Shown: piece after piece, positions 42,123 through 50,312 of the stretch | Layout: every line of letters starts with the position of its first letter | Position numbering within the stretch: position 1 is the first letter of the stretch | Assembly (NCBI RefSeq): GCF_018614035.1 | Contig: NZ_JAGGPA010000025.1 | Location: 186,001 to 250,000, forward strand | Direction: 5' to 3' | Source of the DNA: Streptomyces sp. ISL-96 | GTDB taxonomy: Bacteria > Actinomycetota > Actinomycetes > Streptomycetales > Streptomycetaceae | Length of the DNA: 64,000 nt | The notes under the pieces: generated by a model | Seen by the model: only the letters and a program-made list of their open reading frames with translations | Told to the model about the DNA's origin: nothing | Databases searched by the model: none | Made by a program: the position numbers and the translations under genes

Positions 42123-42311
42123 GCGGGCTCCTTCAAGCCGAGATGATTGTCGTACTGATCACTCGATCGCCTGATTAGATGTCACATATCGGGCGTGAAG
42201 AAGCGTCGAATCGCTGAGAAAGCATCAGATATGACCTGACTGGCCCACAGGGGGTGTACGCCGCCGGAGCGAACGGTGCCCTGCGGGGCGGGGCCCCTGC
42301 CCACCACGCGG

Positions 42312-43565
42312 CTACTTCGTCCGCGCCCGGCGAGTCTCACGTGACGCGGCGCGGCCACCGGCGGCCCGCCTCGAACCGCCACCACGCCTCGAACCGGCCC
42401 CGCGCCCCGGATCCCGCAGCGCCAGCGCCGACGCCCCCAACAGCAGGACCCCGAGCATCGTGAACGGCGCCGCCGTGCCCGCCACTGCGGCCACCAGGCC
42501 CGCCGACGCCGGCGCGGCGACCTGCCCGAGGCGGTTGCCGGTCAGGCGCAGTGCGAGCGCCGTCGAACGTGCCTCCGGCGGCGCCGCCTGGACCACCGTC
42601 GTCATCGACAGCGGCTGGCCCACGCCGAGGCAGAAGCCGAGCACGGCCAGCATCACCGCGAGCGCCCACACCGGCACCGGCAGCGCGATCCCGGCGCACA
42701 GCAGCCCGGCCACAAGACACGTGACGGTCATCAGGGCCGTACGGCCGAGCACCCGGGTCATCGGCGTCATCACCAGCCGGCAGGCGATCGTCGCCGCGGC
42801 CCGCAGGCTCAGCAGCAGGCCGACGACCGAAGGGGCGATCCCCCGGTGTTCGCCGATGACCGGCAAGTACGCCGTGAGGACGTCCGTCGCGGAAAGGACG
42901 GCGAGGCTGATGAAGATCCCCGCCGGCACGCCCCGCGTCCGCAGGATGCGGTGAACCGGAACCTTCGCCACACCGGCCGTACGCACCGCACGCCCCGCCC
43001 GGTGCTCGATCCGCCACAGAGAGCTGAACGACACCGCCGCGACGCCCGCCGAGACGACCAGTGCGAGCGCACTGGTGCGGGCCATCGCACCGTCCTGGCC
43101 GGAGACCAACAGGCCTGCCGCGACCGGTCCGACGAGCTGGCCCAGAGACGCCCCGATGGTGAAGTGGCCGAAGTTACGGTCCTGTTCGGCCGGCGCGGAC
43201 TGCCGGGCGACGATCGACTGGGCGCCGATGACGAAGCAGAGGTGCCCGAGACCCATCACCCCGCTCCAGGCAGCCATCGCGGCAAGGGAGTTCGCCGTAC
43301 CGCTGAGGGCGCACCCGGCGGCGATCAGGACAACACCGGTAGGAAGCAGGGGTGCACACCGCCCGTGGTCCGTCCTGCGCCCCAGCGGTACGGCGGCGAA
43401 CAGGGGAAGCAGCGCGTACACGCCCGCGATCACACCGACCGCGCGCTCGTCCGCGCCCAGGGCCATGGCCCGGTAGGAAACGGCCGGGCGCGCCATCGAC
43501 ACCGCCGCCTGCGCGAAGCCGAAGGCGATGACGAGGCGCACCAGCCAGCCCCTGCCCGGCATCAT
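42312..43565 (-). CDS. MFS transporter (multidrug-efflux-like)
   Basis: 417-aa 12-helix MFS protein with loop 2-3 motif PLGRRTDHGRCAPLLP and a basic C-terminal tail (RRGGGSRR). The shape resembles DHA1-type exporters, but the substrate is not predictable. ATG 43565 shares one base with the TGA of the citrate-type transporter, and no separate ribosome binding site is seen, so translation is coupled. The 189 bp after the stop up to the surface-protein start are relatively AT-rich and hold that gene's promoter. Confidence 0.82.
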   Translation of the reverse strand: MMPGRGWLVRLVIAFGFAQAAVSMARPAVSYRAMALGADERAVGVIAGVYALLPLFAAVPLGRRTDHGRCAPLLPTGVVLIAAGCALSGTANSLAAMAAWSGVMGLGHLCFVIGAQSIVARQSAPAEQDRNFGHFTIGASLGQLVGPVAAGLLVSGQDGAMARTSALALVVSAGVAAVSFSSLWRIEHRAGRAVRTAGVAKVPVHRILRTRGVPAGIFISLAVLSATDVLTAYLPVIGEHRGIAPSVVGLLLSLRAAATIACRLVMTPMTRVLGRTALMTVTCLVAGLLCAGIALPVPVWALAVMLAVLGFCLGVGQPLSMTTVVQAAPPEARSTALALRLTGNRLGQVAAPASAGLVAAVAGTAAPFTMLGVLLLGASALALRDPGRGAGSRRGGGSRRAAGGRAASRETRRARTK

Positions 43566-44965
43566 CAGATGATGCCGAAGGCGATTCCGGCGGCGAGCAC
43601 CACCAGCGACGTGAGCGCGGCCCACTTCACGGTGAACTTCGTGTGGTCGCCGAACTCCACCTTGGCCATGCCGACCAGGACGTACACGGCGGGCACGAGC
43701 GGGCTCGACATGTGGAGGGCCTGCCCGACGAGCGACGCGCGGGCGATCTCCAGCGAGGACACACCGTGCGCCGCGCCTGCTTCCGCCAGCACCGGCAGGA
43801 CACCGAAGTAGAAGCCGTCGTTCGACATGAAGTACGTCAGCGGGAGGCTCAGGAGGCCGGTGACGATCGCCATGTGCGGGCCCATGCCCTCGGGGATCGC
43901 GCCGACGAGCCAGTCCGCCATGTGCTTGACCATGCCGGTGCCGGTGAGGACGCCGGTGAAGACGGCGGCCGCGAAGACCATGCCGGCGACGTTGAGGACG
44001 TTGTCCGCGTGGGCGGCGATACGGGCCTTCTGGTCGGTCATCTTCGGGTAGTTGACCGTGAGGGCGAGCGCCGCGCCGAGGAGGAACAGAACCGGGATCG
44101 GCAGCAACTCCATGATCATGGCTGCGAGCAGCACGACGGTGAGCCCGGCGTTGAACCAGTAGAGCTTCGGACGAAGGGTCGCGCGGTTCGGGTCGAGCCC
44201 TTGGAAACCTTCCCCGTCAGCGGAGTACGCCGGTCCGGCCTCGGCACCGGCATCGGCGCCGCCGCCCACACTCTTGCGTGGCTCTCCGCCACCGCCACCT
44301 GCCGTGACGAGGACCTCAGCCTCCGTCTCGACCACCTCGTCCAGGGTGAGATACCCGAGCCTCTTGCGCTCCCGCCGGCCCAGCACGTACGCCAGCACGA
44401 AGACGAAGAGCAGGCCCACGGCCAGCGCCGGGATCATCGGCACGAAGATGTCCGCCGCGTCCAGCTTCAGTGCGGTGGCGGCGCGGGCGGTCGGCCCGCC
44501 CCAGGGCAGCGTGTTCATGACGCCGTTCGCGGTGGCGGCGATGCCGGTCATCACGACCAGGCTCATCCCGAGCCGCTTGTACAGCGGGTACATCGCCGAG
44601 ACCGTGATCATGAAGGTGGTCGAGCCGTCGCCGTCGAGCGAGACGATCGCGGCGAGCACGGCCGTTCCGACCACGATCCGCAGCGGGTCCGCCTTGCAGA
44701 AGCGCAGGATGCCGCGCACGATCGGGTCGAAGAGACCCACGTCGATCATCACGCCGAAGTACACGATGGCGAACATCAGCATCGCGGCGGTCGGCGCGAG
44801 ATTGCCCACACCTTCGAGGACGTAGTCGCCGAGCTTGGCGCCCTGTCCGACGAGCACACAGAACAGTGCCGGGATCAGTACGAGCGCCGCGATCGGCGAC
44901 ATCTTCTTCATCATGATCAGGACCAGGAAGGTCGCAATCATGACGAATCCGAGGATTGTCAGCAT
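43565..44965 (-). CDS. CitMHS-family citrate/metal-citrate transporter
   Basis: 466-aa transporter of the CitMHS family, which imports citrate complexed with a divalent metal. Eleven or more helices, SLDGDGSTTFMITVSAMYPLYKRLG and LPWGGPTARAATAL are conserved. A Gly/Glu-rich cytoplasmic loop lies at about residues 205-250, with a second half YFMSNDGFYFGVLPVLAEAG and SPLVPAVYVLVG. ATG 44965 has TAGGTACC upstream. The promoter region contains repeated GTTRAC boxes and an inverted repeat. Followed by a coupled MFS gene. Confidence 0.88.
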   Translation of the reverse strand: MLTILGFVMIATFLVLIMMKKMSPIAALVLIPALFCVLVGQGAKLGDYVLEGVGNLAPTAAMLMFAIVYFGVMIDVGLFDPIVRGILRFCKADPLRIVVGTAVLAAIVSLDGDGSTTFMITVSAMYPLYKRLGMSLVVMTGIAATANGVMNTLPWGGPTARAATALKLDAADIFVPMIPALAVGLLFVFVLAYVLGRRERKRLGYLTLDEVVETEAEVLVTAGGGGGEPRKSVGGGADAGAEAGPAYSADGEGFQGLDPNRATLRPKLYWFNAGLTVVLLAAMIMELLPIPVLFLLGAALALTVNYPKMTDQKARIAAHADNVLNVAGMVFAAAVFTGVLTGTGMVKHMADWLVGAIPEGMGPHMAIVTGLLSLPLTYFMSNDGFYFGVLPVLAEAGAAHGVSSLEIARASLVGQALHMSSPLVPAVYVLVGMAKVEFGDHTKFTVKWAALTSLVVLAAGIAFGII

Positions 44966-44973
44966 TTGGGGTA

Positions 44974-45057
44974 CCTAACGTTCGCCCTTGAACTCCACCA
45001 GACCAGGCGGTGGCGTTGACGTTAGGTCGCGTCCCGACGCGTTAACAAGATGTTGAC
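44974..45057. promoter_or_regulatory. Putative regulatory region of the CitMHS gene
   Basis: Contains the inverted repeat CCTAACGT (44974-44981) / ACGTTAGG (45019-45026) and three GTTRAC boxes (45015, 45041, 45052), two of them 11 bp apart, about one helical turn. Tandem boxes at this spacing are usual for response regulators; CitM genes in other bacteria are controlled by citrate-sensing two-component systems. No such system is in the window. Confidence 0.4.
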
Positions 45058-45085
45058 ACGCGAGCAATAAGCGCAAAACCCCAGG

Positions 45086-47293
45086 TCACGATATGGGTGT
45101 TACCTCGACGGGGAATCCGTTGAGCACAGCTGTGCCCGACAGCGGGTCGAGTCGGCTCCCGTCGAGCAGCTGGTTGACGTTGACGCCGGGAGTGGCCGCG
45201 GCGACCCCCATCCGGACGCCTTCGCGGTCGTGCCCCCAGCCGTGCGGCAGGCTCACCACTCCGGCGCGTACCGCGTCCGTCACCTCCACCGGAACCTTCA
45301 GTTCCCCTCCCTCGGCGGCGATACGGGCGTCCCCGCCGTCCGTGAGGCCGAGCCGGGCCGCGTCGTCGGGGTGGACCTGGAGGGTGCAGCGGTTGCTGCC
45401 GCCGTTGAGCGAAGGGATGTTGTGCAGCCAGCTGTTGTTGGAGCGCAGGTGGCGGCGGCCCACGAGCACGAGGGCGGCGGGCCGTTCGTCCAGCGTGCGC
45501 CGCAGCCTCGGCAGGTCGGCGGCGATGGGTTCCGGCAGCAACTCGACCTTTCCGCTGCGGGTTTTGAGCACCTGCGCCAGGCGCGGCTTGAGCGGGCCGA
45601 GGTCGACGCCGTGCGGGTGCGCGAGCAGGTCGGCGAGGACCAGGTCGTACGGGCCGAGGCGCAGCATCATGTCCAGGCGCCGCTCGGGTCCGGTACTCCC
45701 GGTGAGTACGGCGGCGAGCTGCTCGGGGTCGCCGCCGTGGAGGGGCGAGTGCGGTTCGGCGACCGCCTTCGTGAGGGCGCGCTCGATGACGAGGTCGTCG
45801 ACGGACGCCGGGTCGGCGCCGTGCATGCCACTCACCGCGAGGATCAGCCGGGCGTGGATCTCGCTCTCGTCCATCCGTCCGTCCTCCAGGGGGACGGCGG
45901 CCGGGCTGTAACGCGCCTGGTTGTGAACGGCGAAGCCGTTGAAGGCGAAGTCGAAGTGCGCGCTCTGGGACGGCGGCGGCGGGGGCAGCACGACGTCGGC
46001 ATGCCGGGAAGTCTCGTTGAGGTACGGATCGACGCTGACCATGAAGTCGAGGTGCTCGCTCAGGGCGCGGTCGAGGCGGAGCCCGTCGGGCGCGGAGAGC
46101 ACGGGGTTGGCGGCGATGGCGATGACCGCACGCACCCGCCCCTCCCCCGCGGTGTCGATCTCCTCGGCGAGCGCGGACAGCGGCAGTTCGCCCTTGGCCT
46201 CCGGGTGGCCGCTGACCCGGCTCTTCCAGCGGCCGAGCGCGAATCCCTTGCCGGGGCCGGCGGGGCGGGGCGAGGGCACGGTCGCGGAGAGCGGGAAGAG
46301 GGCGCCGCCGGGGCGGTCCAGGTTGCCGGTGAGGATGTTGAGTACGTCGACGAGCCAGTTGGCCAGGGTGCCGAACTCGACGGTGGAGCTGCCGACCCGG
46401 CCGTACACCGCGGCGGTCGGCGCGGCGGCGAGCCCACGGGCCAGAAGGCGGATTTCGTCGGCGGGGATGTCGCATGCGGCGGCGACGGCCTCCGGCGTGA
46501 AGTCCCTTACGATTTCCCGGACTTCGACCAGCCCGTCGACGTACTCCTCCAGTACGCCAGGGTCCGTCAGCTTCTCCTCGAAGAGGACCTGGGCGAGCGC
46601 GGCCAGCAGCAGCGCGTCCGTACCGGGCCTGATGGGGACGTGCCGGTCGGCGAGCTTCGCGGTGCGCGTGCGGCGCGGATCGACGACGACGAGCGTCCCG
46701 CCGCGGCGGCGCAGTGCCTTGAGTTTGCCGGGGAAGTCGGGGGCGGTGCAGAGGCTGCCGTTGGAATCCAGCGGGTTGGCGCCGAGGAGCAGGAGGTGGT
46801 CCGTACGGTCCAGGTCGGGCACCGGGATGGCGAACGGGTCGCCGAAGAGGAGCCCGCTGGAGACGTGCTTGGGCATCTGGTCGACGGTGCTGGCCGTGAA
46901 GAGGCTGCGGGTGCGCAGGAGGGAGAGGAGGACGGGTGGGTAGAGGGCGCCGGCCATGGTGTGGACGTTGGGGTTGCCGAGTACGACGCCGACGGAGTTC
47001 GGCCCGTGCTCGGCGACCATCGGCTGGATCCGGGCGGCGACGAGGTCGAAGGCTTCGGTCCAGGTCGCCTCCTGGAGGACGCCGTCCTTGCGGACGAGGG
47101 GCCCGGTCAGCCGGTCGGGGTCGCCGTCGACCTCTGCGAAGGAGGCGCCCTTGGGGCAGATGAACCCCTGGCTGAATATGTCGTCACGGTCGCCGCGTGC
47201 GCCGGTCAGCTTCGTGCCCTCGATGGTGAGGGTCAGACCGCAGGTGGCTTCGCAGAGGGGACAGATACGCAGGGCGGTGCGGGGTTCGGACAT
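45086..47293 (-). CDS. Molybdopterin oxidoreductase (formate-dehydrogenase/nitrate-reductase-like)
   Basis: 735-aa cytoplasmic molybdoenzyme. The [4Fe-4S] ligands Cys11, Cys14, Cys18 and Cys46 (CPLCEATC and FICPKG) are followed by the bis-MGD domain: VLGNPNVHTMAG, LLLLGANPLDSNGS, VVVDPRRTRTAKLAD. The C-terminal molydop-binding barrel has RSNNSWLHNIPSLNGGSNRCTLQVHPDDAARLGL and SLPHGWGH. GGAGG sits 4 nt before ATG 47293. Type like FdhA/NasC; reaction not determined. A TACCGACCGGTAGGCA operator lies 55 bp upstream, linking it to the TetR circuit of 9431-15066. Confidence 0.87.
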   Translation of the reverse strand: MSEPRTALRICPLCEATCGLTLTIEGTKLTGARGDRDDIFSQGFICPKGASFAEVDGDPDRLTGPLVRKDGVLQEATWTEAFDLVAARIQPMVAEHGPNSVGVVLGNPNVHTMAGALYPPVLLSLLRTRSLFTASTVDQMPKHVSSGLLFGDPFAIPVPDLDRTDHLLLLGANPLDSNGSLCTAPDFPGKLKALRRRGGTLVVVDPRRTRTAKLADRHVPIRPGTDALLLAALAQVLFEEKLTDPGVLEEYVDGLVEVREIVRDFTPEAVAAACDIPADEIRLLARGLAAAPTAAVYGRVGSSTVEFGTLANWLVDVLNILTGNLDRPGGALFPLSATVPSPRPAGPGKGFALGRWKSRVSGHPEAKGELPLSALAEEIDTAGEGRVRAVIAIAANPVLSAPDGLRLDRALSEHLDFMVSVDPYLNETSRHADVVLPPPPPSQSAHFDFAFNGFAVHNQARYSPAAVPLEDGRMDESEIHARLILAVSGMHGADPASVDDLVIERALTKAVAEPHSPLHGGDPEQLAAVLTGSTGPERRLDMMLRLGPYDLVLADLLAHPHGVDLGPLKPRLAQVLKTRSGKVELLPEPIAADLPRLRRTLDERPAALVLVGRRHLRSNNSWLHNIPSLNGGSNRCTLQVHPDDAARLGLTDGGDARIAAEGGELKVPVEVTDAVRAGVVSLPHGWGHDREGVRMGVAAATPGVNVNQLLDGSRLDPLSGTAVLNGFPVEVTPIS

Positions 47294-47348
47294 GAGCCCT
47301 CCAGCGGGCGGCGGCGACGGCGGCGGTGACGCGCGAGCACGCCGAGCA

Positions 47349-47364
47349 TACCGACCGGTAGGCA
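47349..47364. promoter_or_regulatory. TetR-type operator before the molybdopterin oxidoreductase
   Basis: TACCGACCGGTAGGCA, 14 of 16 identical to the site at 9431-9446 and sharing TACCGACCGGT with 15051-15066. Core ACCGGT palindrome with CC and GG flanks. Confidence 0.55.
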
Positions 47365-47403
47365 TGATGGGGAGGGGTGAGCGAAGAGGATCAGTCACTC
47401 AGG

Positions 47404-48036
47404 TCAGTCGAGCGTCCGGGCCAGGTAGGCGTGCAGCACGGCGCGCGTCTCGGTGATGAGGTCCGGGTCCCCCGACGGCCGTACCCGGAATGCCAGCTGG
47501 AGCACCGCGTCGGCCGCCTCGACGGCGACCAGGACCGTCCGGCGCAGGGCCGCGTCCGGGGTGCGGCCGAGGTGGGCCGAGAGGAGGTCGGTCAGGCGGT
47601 CGGTGACGCGGTAATTGATGTCGGCGTCGCCGGGGCCGCCCGCCCGCGTACCCATCGGGATCTGTACGCCGAAGTCGACGAGGCGGAAGCCGGGGACGGT
47701 GCGCTTCATGGCGATGTACTCGTCCAGTACGGCGTCGATGGCGCCGCGCCAGTCCTCGCCCGGCATCGCGGAGATGCGGCCGCTGATCCGTTCGGCGTAA
47801 CGGTCGAGGTTGCGCTGGGCCAGGGCATCGGCCATGGCGCGCTTGTTGCCGAAGAAGCGGTAGACGGAGCCGATGGGCACGCCCGCGCGGGCGGCGACCG
47901 CCCGCGTACTCAGCTGCTCGTAGCCGGTTTCGTCCAGGAGTTGGGCGCAGGCGTCCAGTATCCGGGCCAGCCGCTCGGCACTGCGCTGCTGCACGGGGGC
48001 TCGGCGGAGTGAGTTCGTTGGGGGCACGGGCTCCAT
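47404..48036 (-). CDS. TetR-family regulator divergent from hmgA
   Basis: 210-aa TetR. HTH: RLARILDACAQLLDETGYEQLSTRAVAARAGVPIGSVYRFFGNKRAM. The C-terminal domain (MGTRAGGPGDADINYRVTDRL) is of a type common beside catabolic genes. ATG 48036 is chosen (GGGTG about 12 nt upstream); ATG 48054 is also in frame. The 112-bp gap to hmgA holds a perfect inverted repeat overlapping the hmgA promoter, so repression of tyrosine/homogentisate catabolism is likely. Confidence 0.85.
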   Translation of the reverse strand: MEPVPPTNSLRRAPVQQRSAERLARILDACAQLLDETGYEQLSTRAVAARAGVPIGSVYRFFGNKRAMADALAQRNLDRYAERISGRISAMPGEDWRGAIDAVLDEYIAMKRTVPGFRLVDFGVQIPMGTRAGGPGDADINYRVTDRLTDLLSAHLGRTPDAALRRTVLVAVEAADAVLQLAFRVRPSGDPDLITETRAVLHAYLARTLD

Positions 48037-48069
48037 GATGCCGATACACCCCATGGGTGCGGCACCCCG

Positions 48070-48111
48070 TTGACGGCCGGGCTCGCGAATCCTACTGTCA
48101 ACCATAGGATT
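48070..48111 (+). promoter_or_regulatory. hmgA promoter with overlapping operator
   Basis: TTGACG (48070-48075), 17-bp spacer, TACTGT (48093-48098). The inverted repeat AATCCTA (48088-48094) / TAGGATT (48105-48111), 10-bp spacer, covers the -10 region, a classical repressor position. Confidence 0.6.
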
Positions 48112-48148
48112 GCACCTCAGGATTCCTTCGGCACCCCGGGAGCGGACG

Positions 48149-49492
48149 ATGAACGGCATCGAGCAGGCGAGGAAAACGGCCGAGGGACTGGCCCATTCCC
48201 CGGGCTTCGGCAACGAACACAGCTCGGAGGCCGTCCCTGGCGCCCTGCCGCACGGCCGCAATTCGCCCCAGCGCGCGCCGCTCGGCCTGTACGCCGAGCA
48301 GCTGAGCGGCTCGGCCTTCACCGAACCGCGCGCTCACAACCGGCGCTCGTGGCTGTACCGGATCAGGCCGTCGGCCGCGCACCCCCCGTTCGTACGCACC
48401 GACAACGGCAACCTGCGCAGCGCGCCCTTCACGGAGACCGTCCCCGACCCGAACCGGCTGCGCTGGAACCCGCTGCCCGAGCCCGCGCCCGGCACCGACT
48501 TCCTGGCCGGCCTGTGGACGGTCGGCGGCAACGGCGACGCGACCCAGCGCACCGGGATGGCGATTCACCTCTACCACGCCAACTCCTCCATGACGGACCG
48601 CGTGTTCAGCGACGCCGACGGCGAGCTGCTGATCGTTCCGGAGCGCGGCGGCCTGCTGCTGCGCACCGAGTTCGGCCTGCTGCGCTGCGAGCCCGGCCAC
48701 ATCGCGCTGATCCCGCGCGGGGTGCGTTTTCGCGTGGAGCTGCTGGACACTGTGTCCGATGGCGGGCAGAGCCCGACGGCTCGCGGTTACATCTGCGAGA
48801 ACTACGGGCAGCCCTTCCAGCTCCCCGACCTCGGCCCGATCGGCGCGAACGGCCTCGCCAACGCCCGCGACTTCCTCGCTCCGGTGGCGGCGTACGAGGA
48901 CGTCGAGGGCCCGGTGGAGGTGGTGAACAAGTTCTGCGGCAACCTCTGGTCGGCGACGTACGACCACTCGCCCCTTGACGTCGTCGCCTGGCACGGCAAT
49001 CACGTCCCGTACGTCTACGACCTGCACCGCTTCAACGTCATCGGGTCCATCAGCTACGACCACCCCGACCCGTCGATCTTCACCGTCCTCACGTCGCCGT
49101 CCGACACCCCGGGCCTGGCGGGCGTCGACTTCGTCGTCTTCGCGCCGCGCTGGCTGGTCGGCGAGGACACCTTCCGGCCGCCGTACTTCCACCGCAATGT
49201 GATGAGCGAGTACATGGGCCTGATCGAGGGCGCGTACGACGCGAAGGCCGAAGGCTTCGTTCCCGGCGGCGGTTCGCTCCACAACATGATGTCGGCGCAC
49301 GGGCCCGACCGTGAGACGTTCGACAAGGCGAGCGCCGCCGAGCTGAAGCCGCAGAAGATCGACGACGGGCTTGCCTTCATGTTCGAGACGCGCTGGCCGG
49401 TCACGGCGACCGCGCAGGCGGCCTCCGCCGACCACCTGCAGCCGGCGTACGACGACGTGTGGCAAGGTCTGCAACGCCACTTCAGGTCGTAG
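48149..49492 (+). CDS. hmgA: Homogentisate 1,2-dioxygenase
   Basis: 447-aa iron(II) ring-cleavage dioxygenase opening homogentisate to maleylacetoacetate in tyrosine and phenylalanine breakdown. The N-terminal GFGNEHSSEAVPGALPHGRNSPQ is diagnostic, and the C-terminal core has DVVAWHGNHVPYVYDLHRFNVIGSISYDHPDPSIFTVLTSPSD and PPYFHRNVMSEYMGLIEGAYDAKAEGFVPGGGSLHNMMSAHGPD with the His/Glu iron ligands. GGGAG lies 7 nt before ATG 48149. No hydrolase or isomerase of the pathway follows; the next gene is a GntR regulator. Confidence 0.96.
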   Translation: MNGIEQARKTAEGLAHSPGFGNEHSSEAVPGALPHGRNSPQRAPLGLYAEQLSGSAFTEPRAHNRRSWLYRIRPSAAHPPFVRTDNGNLRSAPFTETVPDPNRLRWNPLPEPAPGTDFLAGLWTVGGNGDATQRTGMAIHLYHANSSMTDRVFSDADGELLIVPERGGLLLRTEFGLLRCEPGHIALIPRGVRFRVELLDTVSDGGQSPTARGYICENYGQPFQLPDLGPIGANGLANARDFLAPVAAYEDVEGPVEVVNKFCGNLWSATYDHSPLDVVAWHGNHVPYVYDLHRFNVIGSISYDHPDPSIFTVLTSPSDTPGLAGVDFVVFAPRWLVGEDTFRPPYFHRNVMSEYMGLIEGAYDAKAEGFVPGGGSLHNMMSAHGPDRETFDKASAAELKPQKIDDGLAFMFETRWPVTATAQAASADHLQPAYDDVWQGLQRHFRS

Positions 49493-49529
49493 TACGTACG
49501 TCGTACCGTGCCGACGGAGAAATGAAACC

Positions 49530-50279
49530 GTGACCGCATTCGCCCCCGACTCGCTGGTCCTGAACCGGAAGCTGCCGCTCTGGTACCAGGTCTCGCAGTC
49601 CCTGCGCGCTTCCATACTGGGCCGCACGCCCGACGCCTCGCTGCGGCTGCCCACCGAGGAGCAGCTCGCCACGCACTACGGCGTGAGCGTGCTCACCATG
49701 CGCCAGGCCCTCAAGGAGCTGGAGGCGGAGGGCCTGATCAGCAGGCACCGGCGGCGCGGCACGTTCATCGAGCCGGGCGCCAGGCGCGGTGCGCCGCGCC
49801 GGCTGCTCGGCTCGATCGACGCGATCGTGGCCCAGCAGTCCGGGGAGCTGACGACGATCCTCGGGCACGGGCCGACCCCCGTCCCCGGCGAACTCGTCGA
49901 GTACTTCCCGGACGAGGAAGTGGTCGTCACGTACAGGCGGCTGCGCTGCGACGGCGAGAGCGGCGAGCCGACGAACTGGGCGGAGAACGCGGTTCGGCCG
50001 GATGTCGCCGCCGGTCTCGACGTGGCCGATCTCGAACGCTGGCCGATGACGAAGGTGCTGCGGGACGTGGTGGGCGTACGCATCAGCAAGATCACGGACA
50101 CGGTCGAGGCGCGGCTGGCCGATCCGGCGACGGCGGACCTGTTGAAGGTGCCGCTGCTCAGCCCGATCCTGCACTACACGGGTGTGACGTACGACCGGGA
50201 GGGGCGGGTCGTGGACGTGGCGCGCATACGCTACCGGGGCGACCGCTTCTCCTTCTCGGTGACGGTGGACGCGCACTGA
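49530..50279 (+). CDS. GntR/UTRA (HutC-subfamily) regulator
   Basis: 249-aa regulator. GntR wHTH: LWYQVSQSLRASILGRTPDASLRLPTEEQLATHYGVSVLTMRQALKELEAEGLISRHRRRGTFI (residues about 16-80). UTRA ligand domain follows, ending DVARIRYRGDRFSFSVTVDAH. GTG 49530 with GGAGA upstream. It follows hmgA by 37 bp on the same strand and may be read through from it, giving a second layer of control of aromatic amino acid catabolism. Confidence 0.86.
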   Translation: MTAFAPDSLVLNRKLPLWYQVSQSLRASILGRTPDASLRLPTEEQLATHYGVSVLTMRQALKELEAEGLISRHRRRGTFIEPGARRGAPRRLLGSIDAIVAQQSGELTTILGHGPTPVPGELVEYFPDEEVVVTYRRLRCDGESGEPTNWAENAVRPDVAAGLDVADLERWPMTKVLRDVVGVRISKITDTVEARLADPATADLLKVPLLSPILHYTGVTYDREGRVVDVARIRYRGDRFSFSVTVDAH

Positions 50280-50312
50280 CTTTCGGCCGGGTGGCGTGGC
50301 TACGATGCCCGC

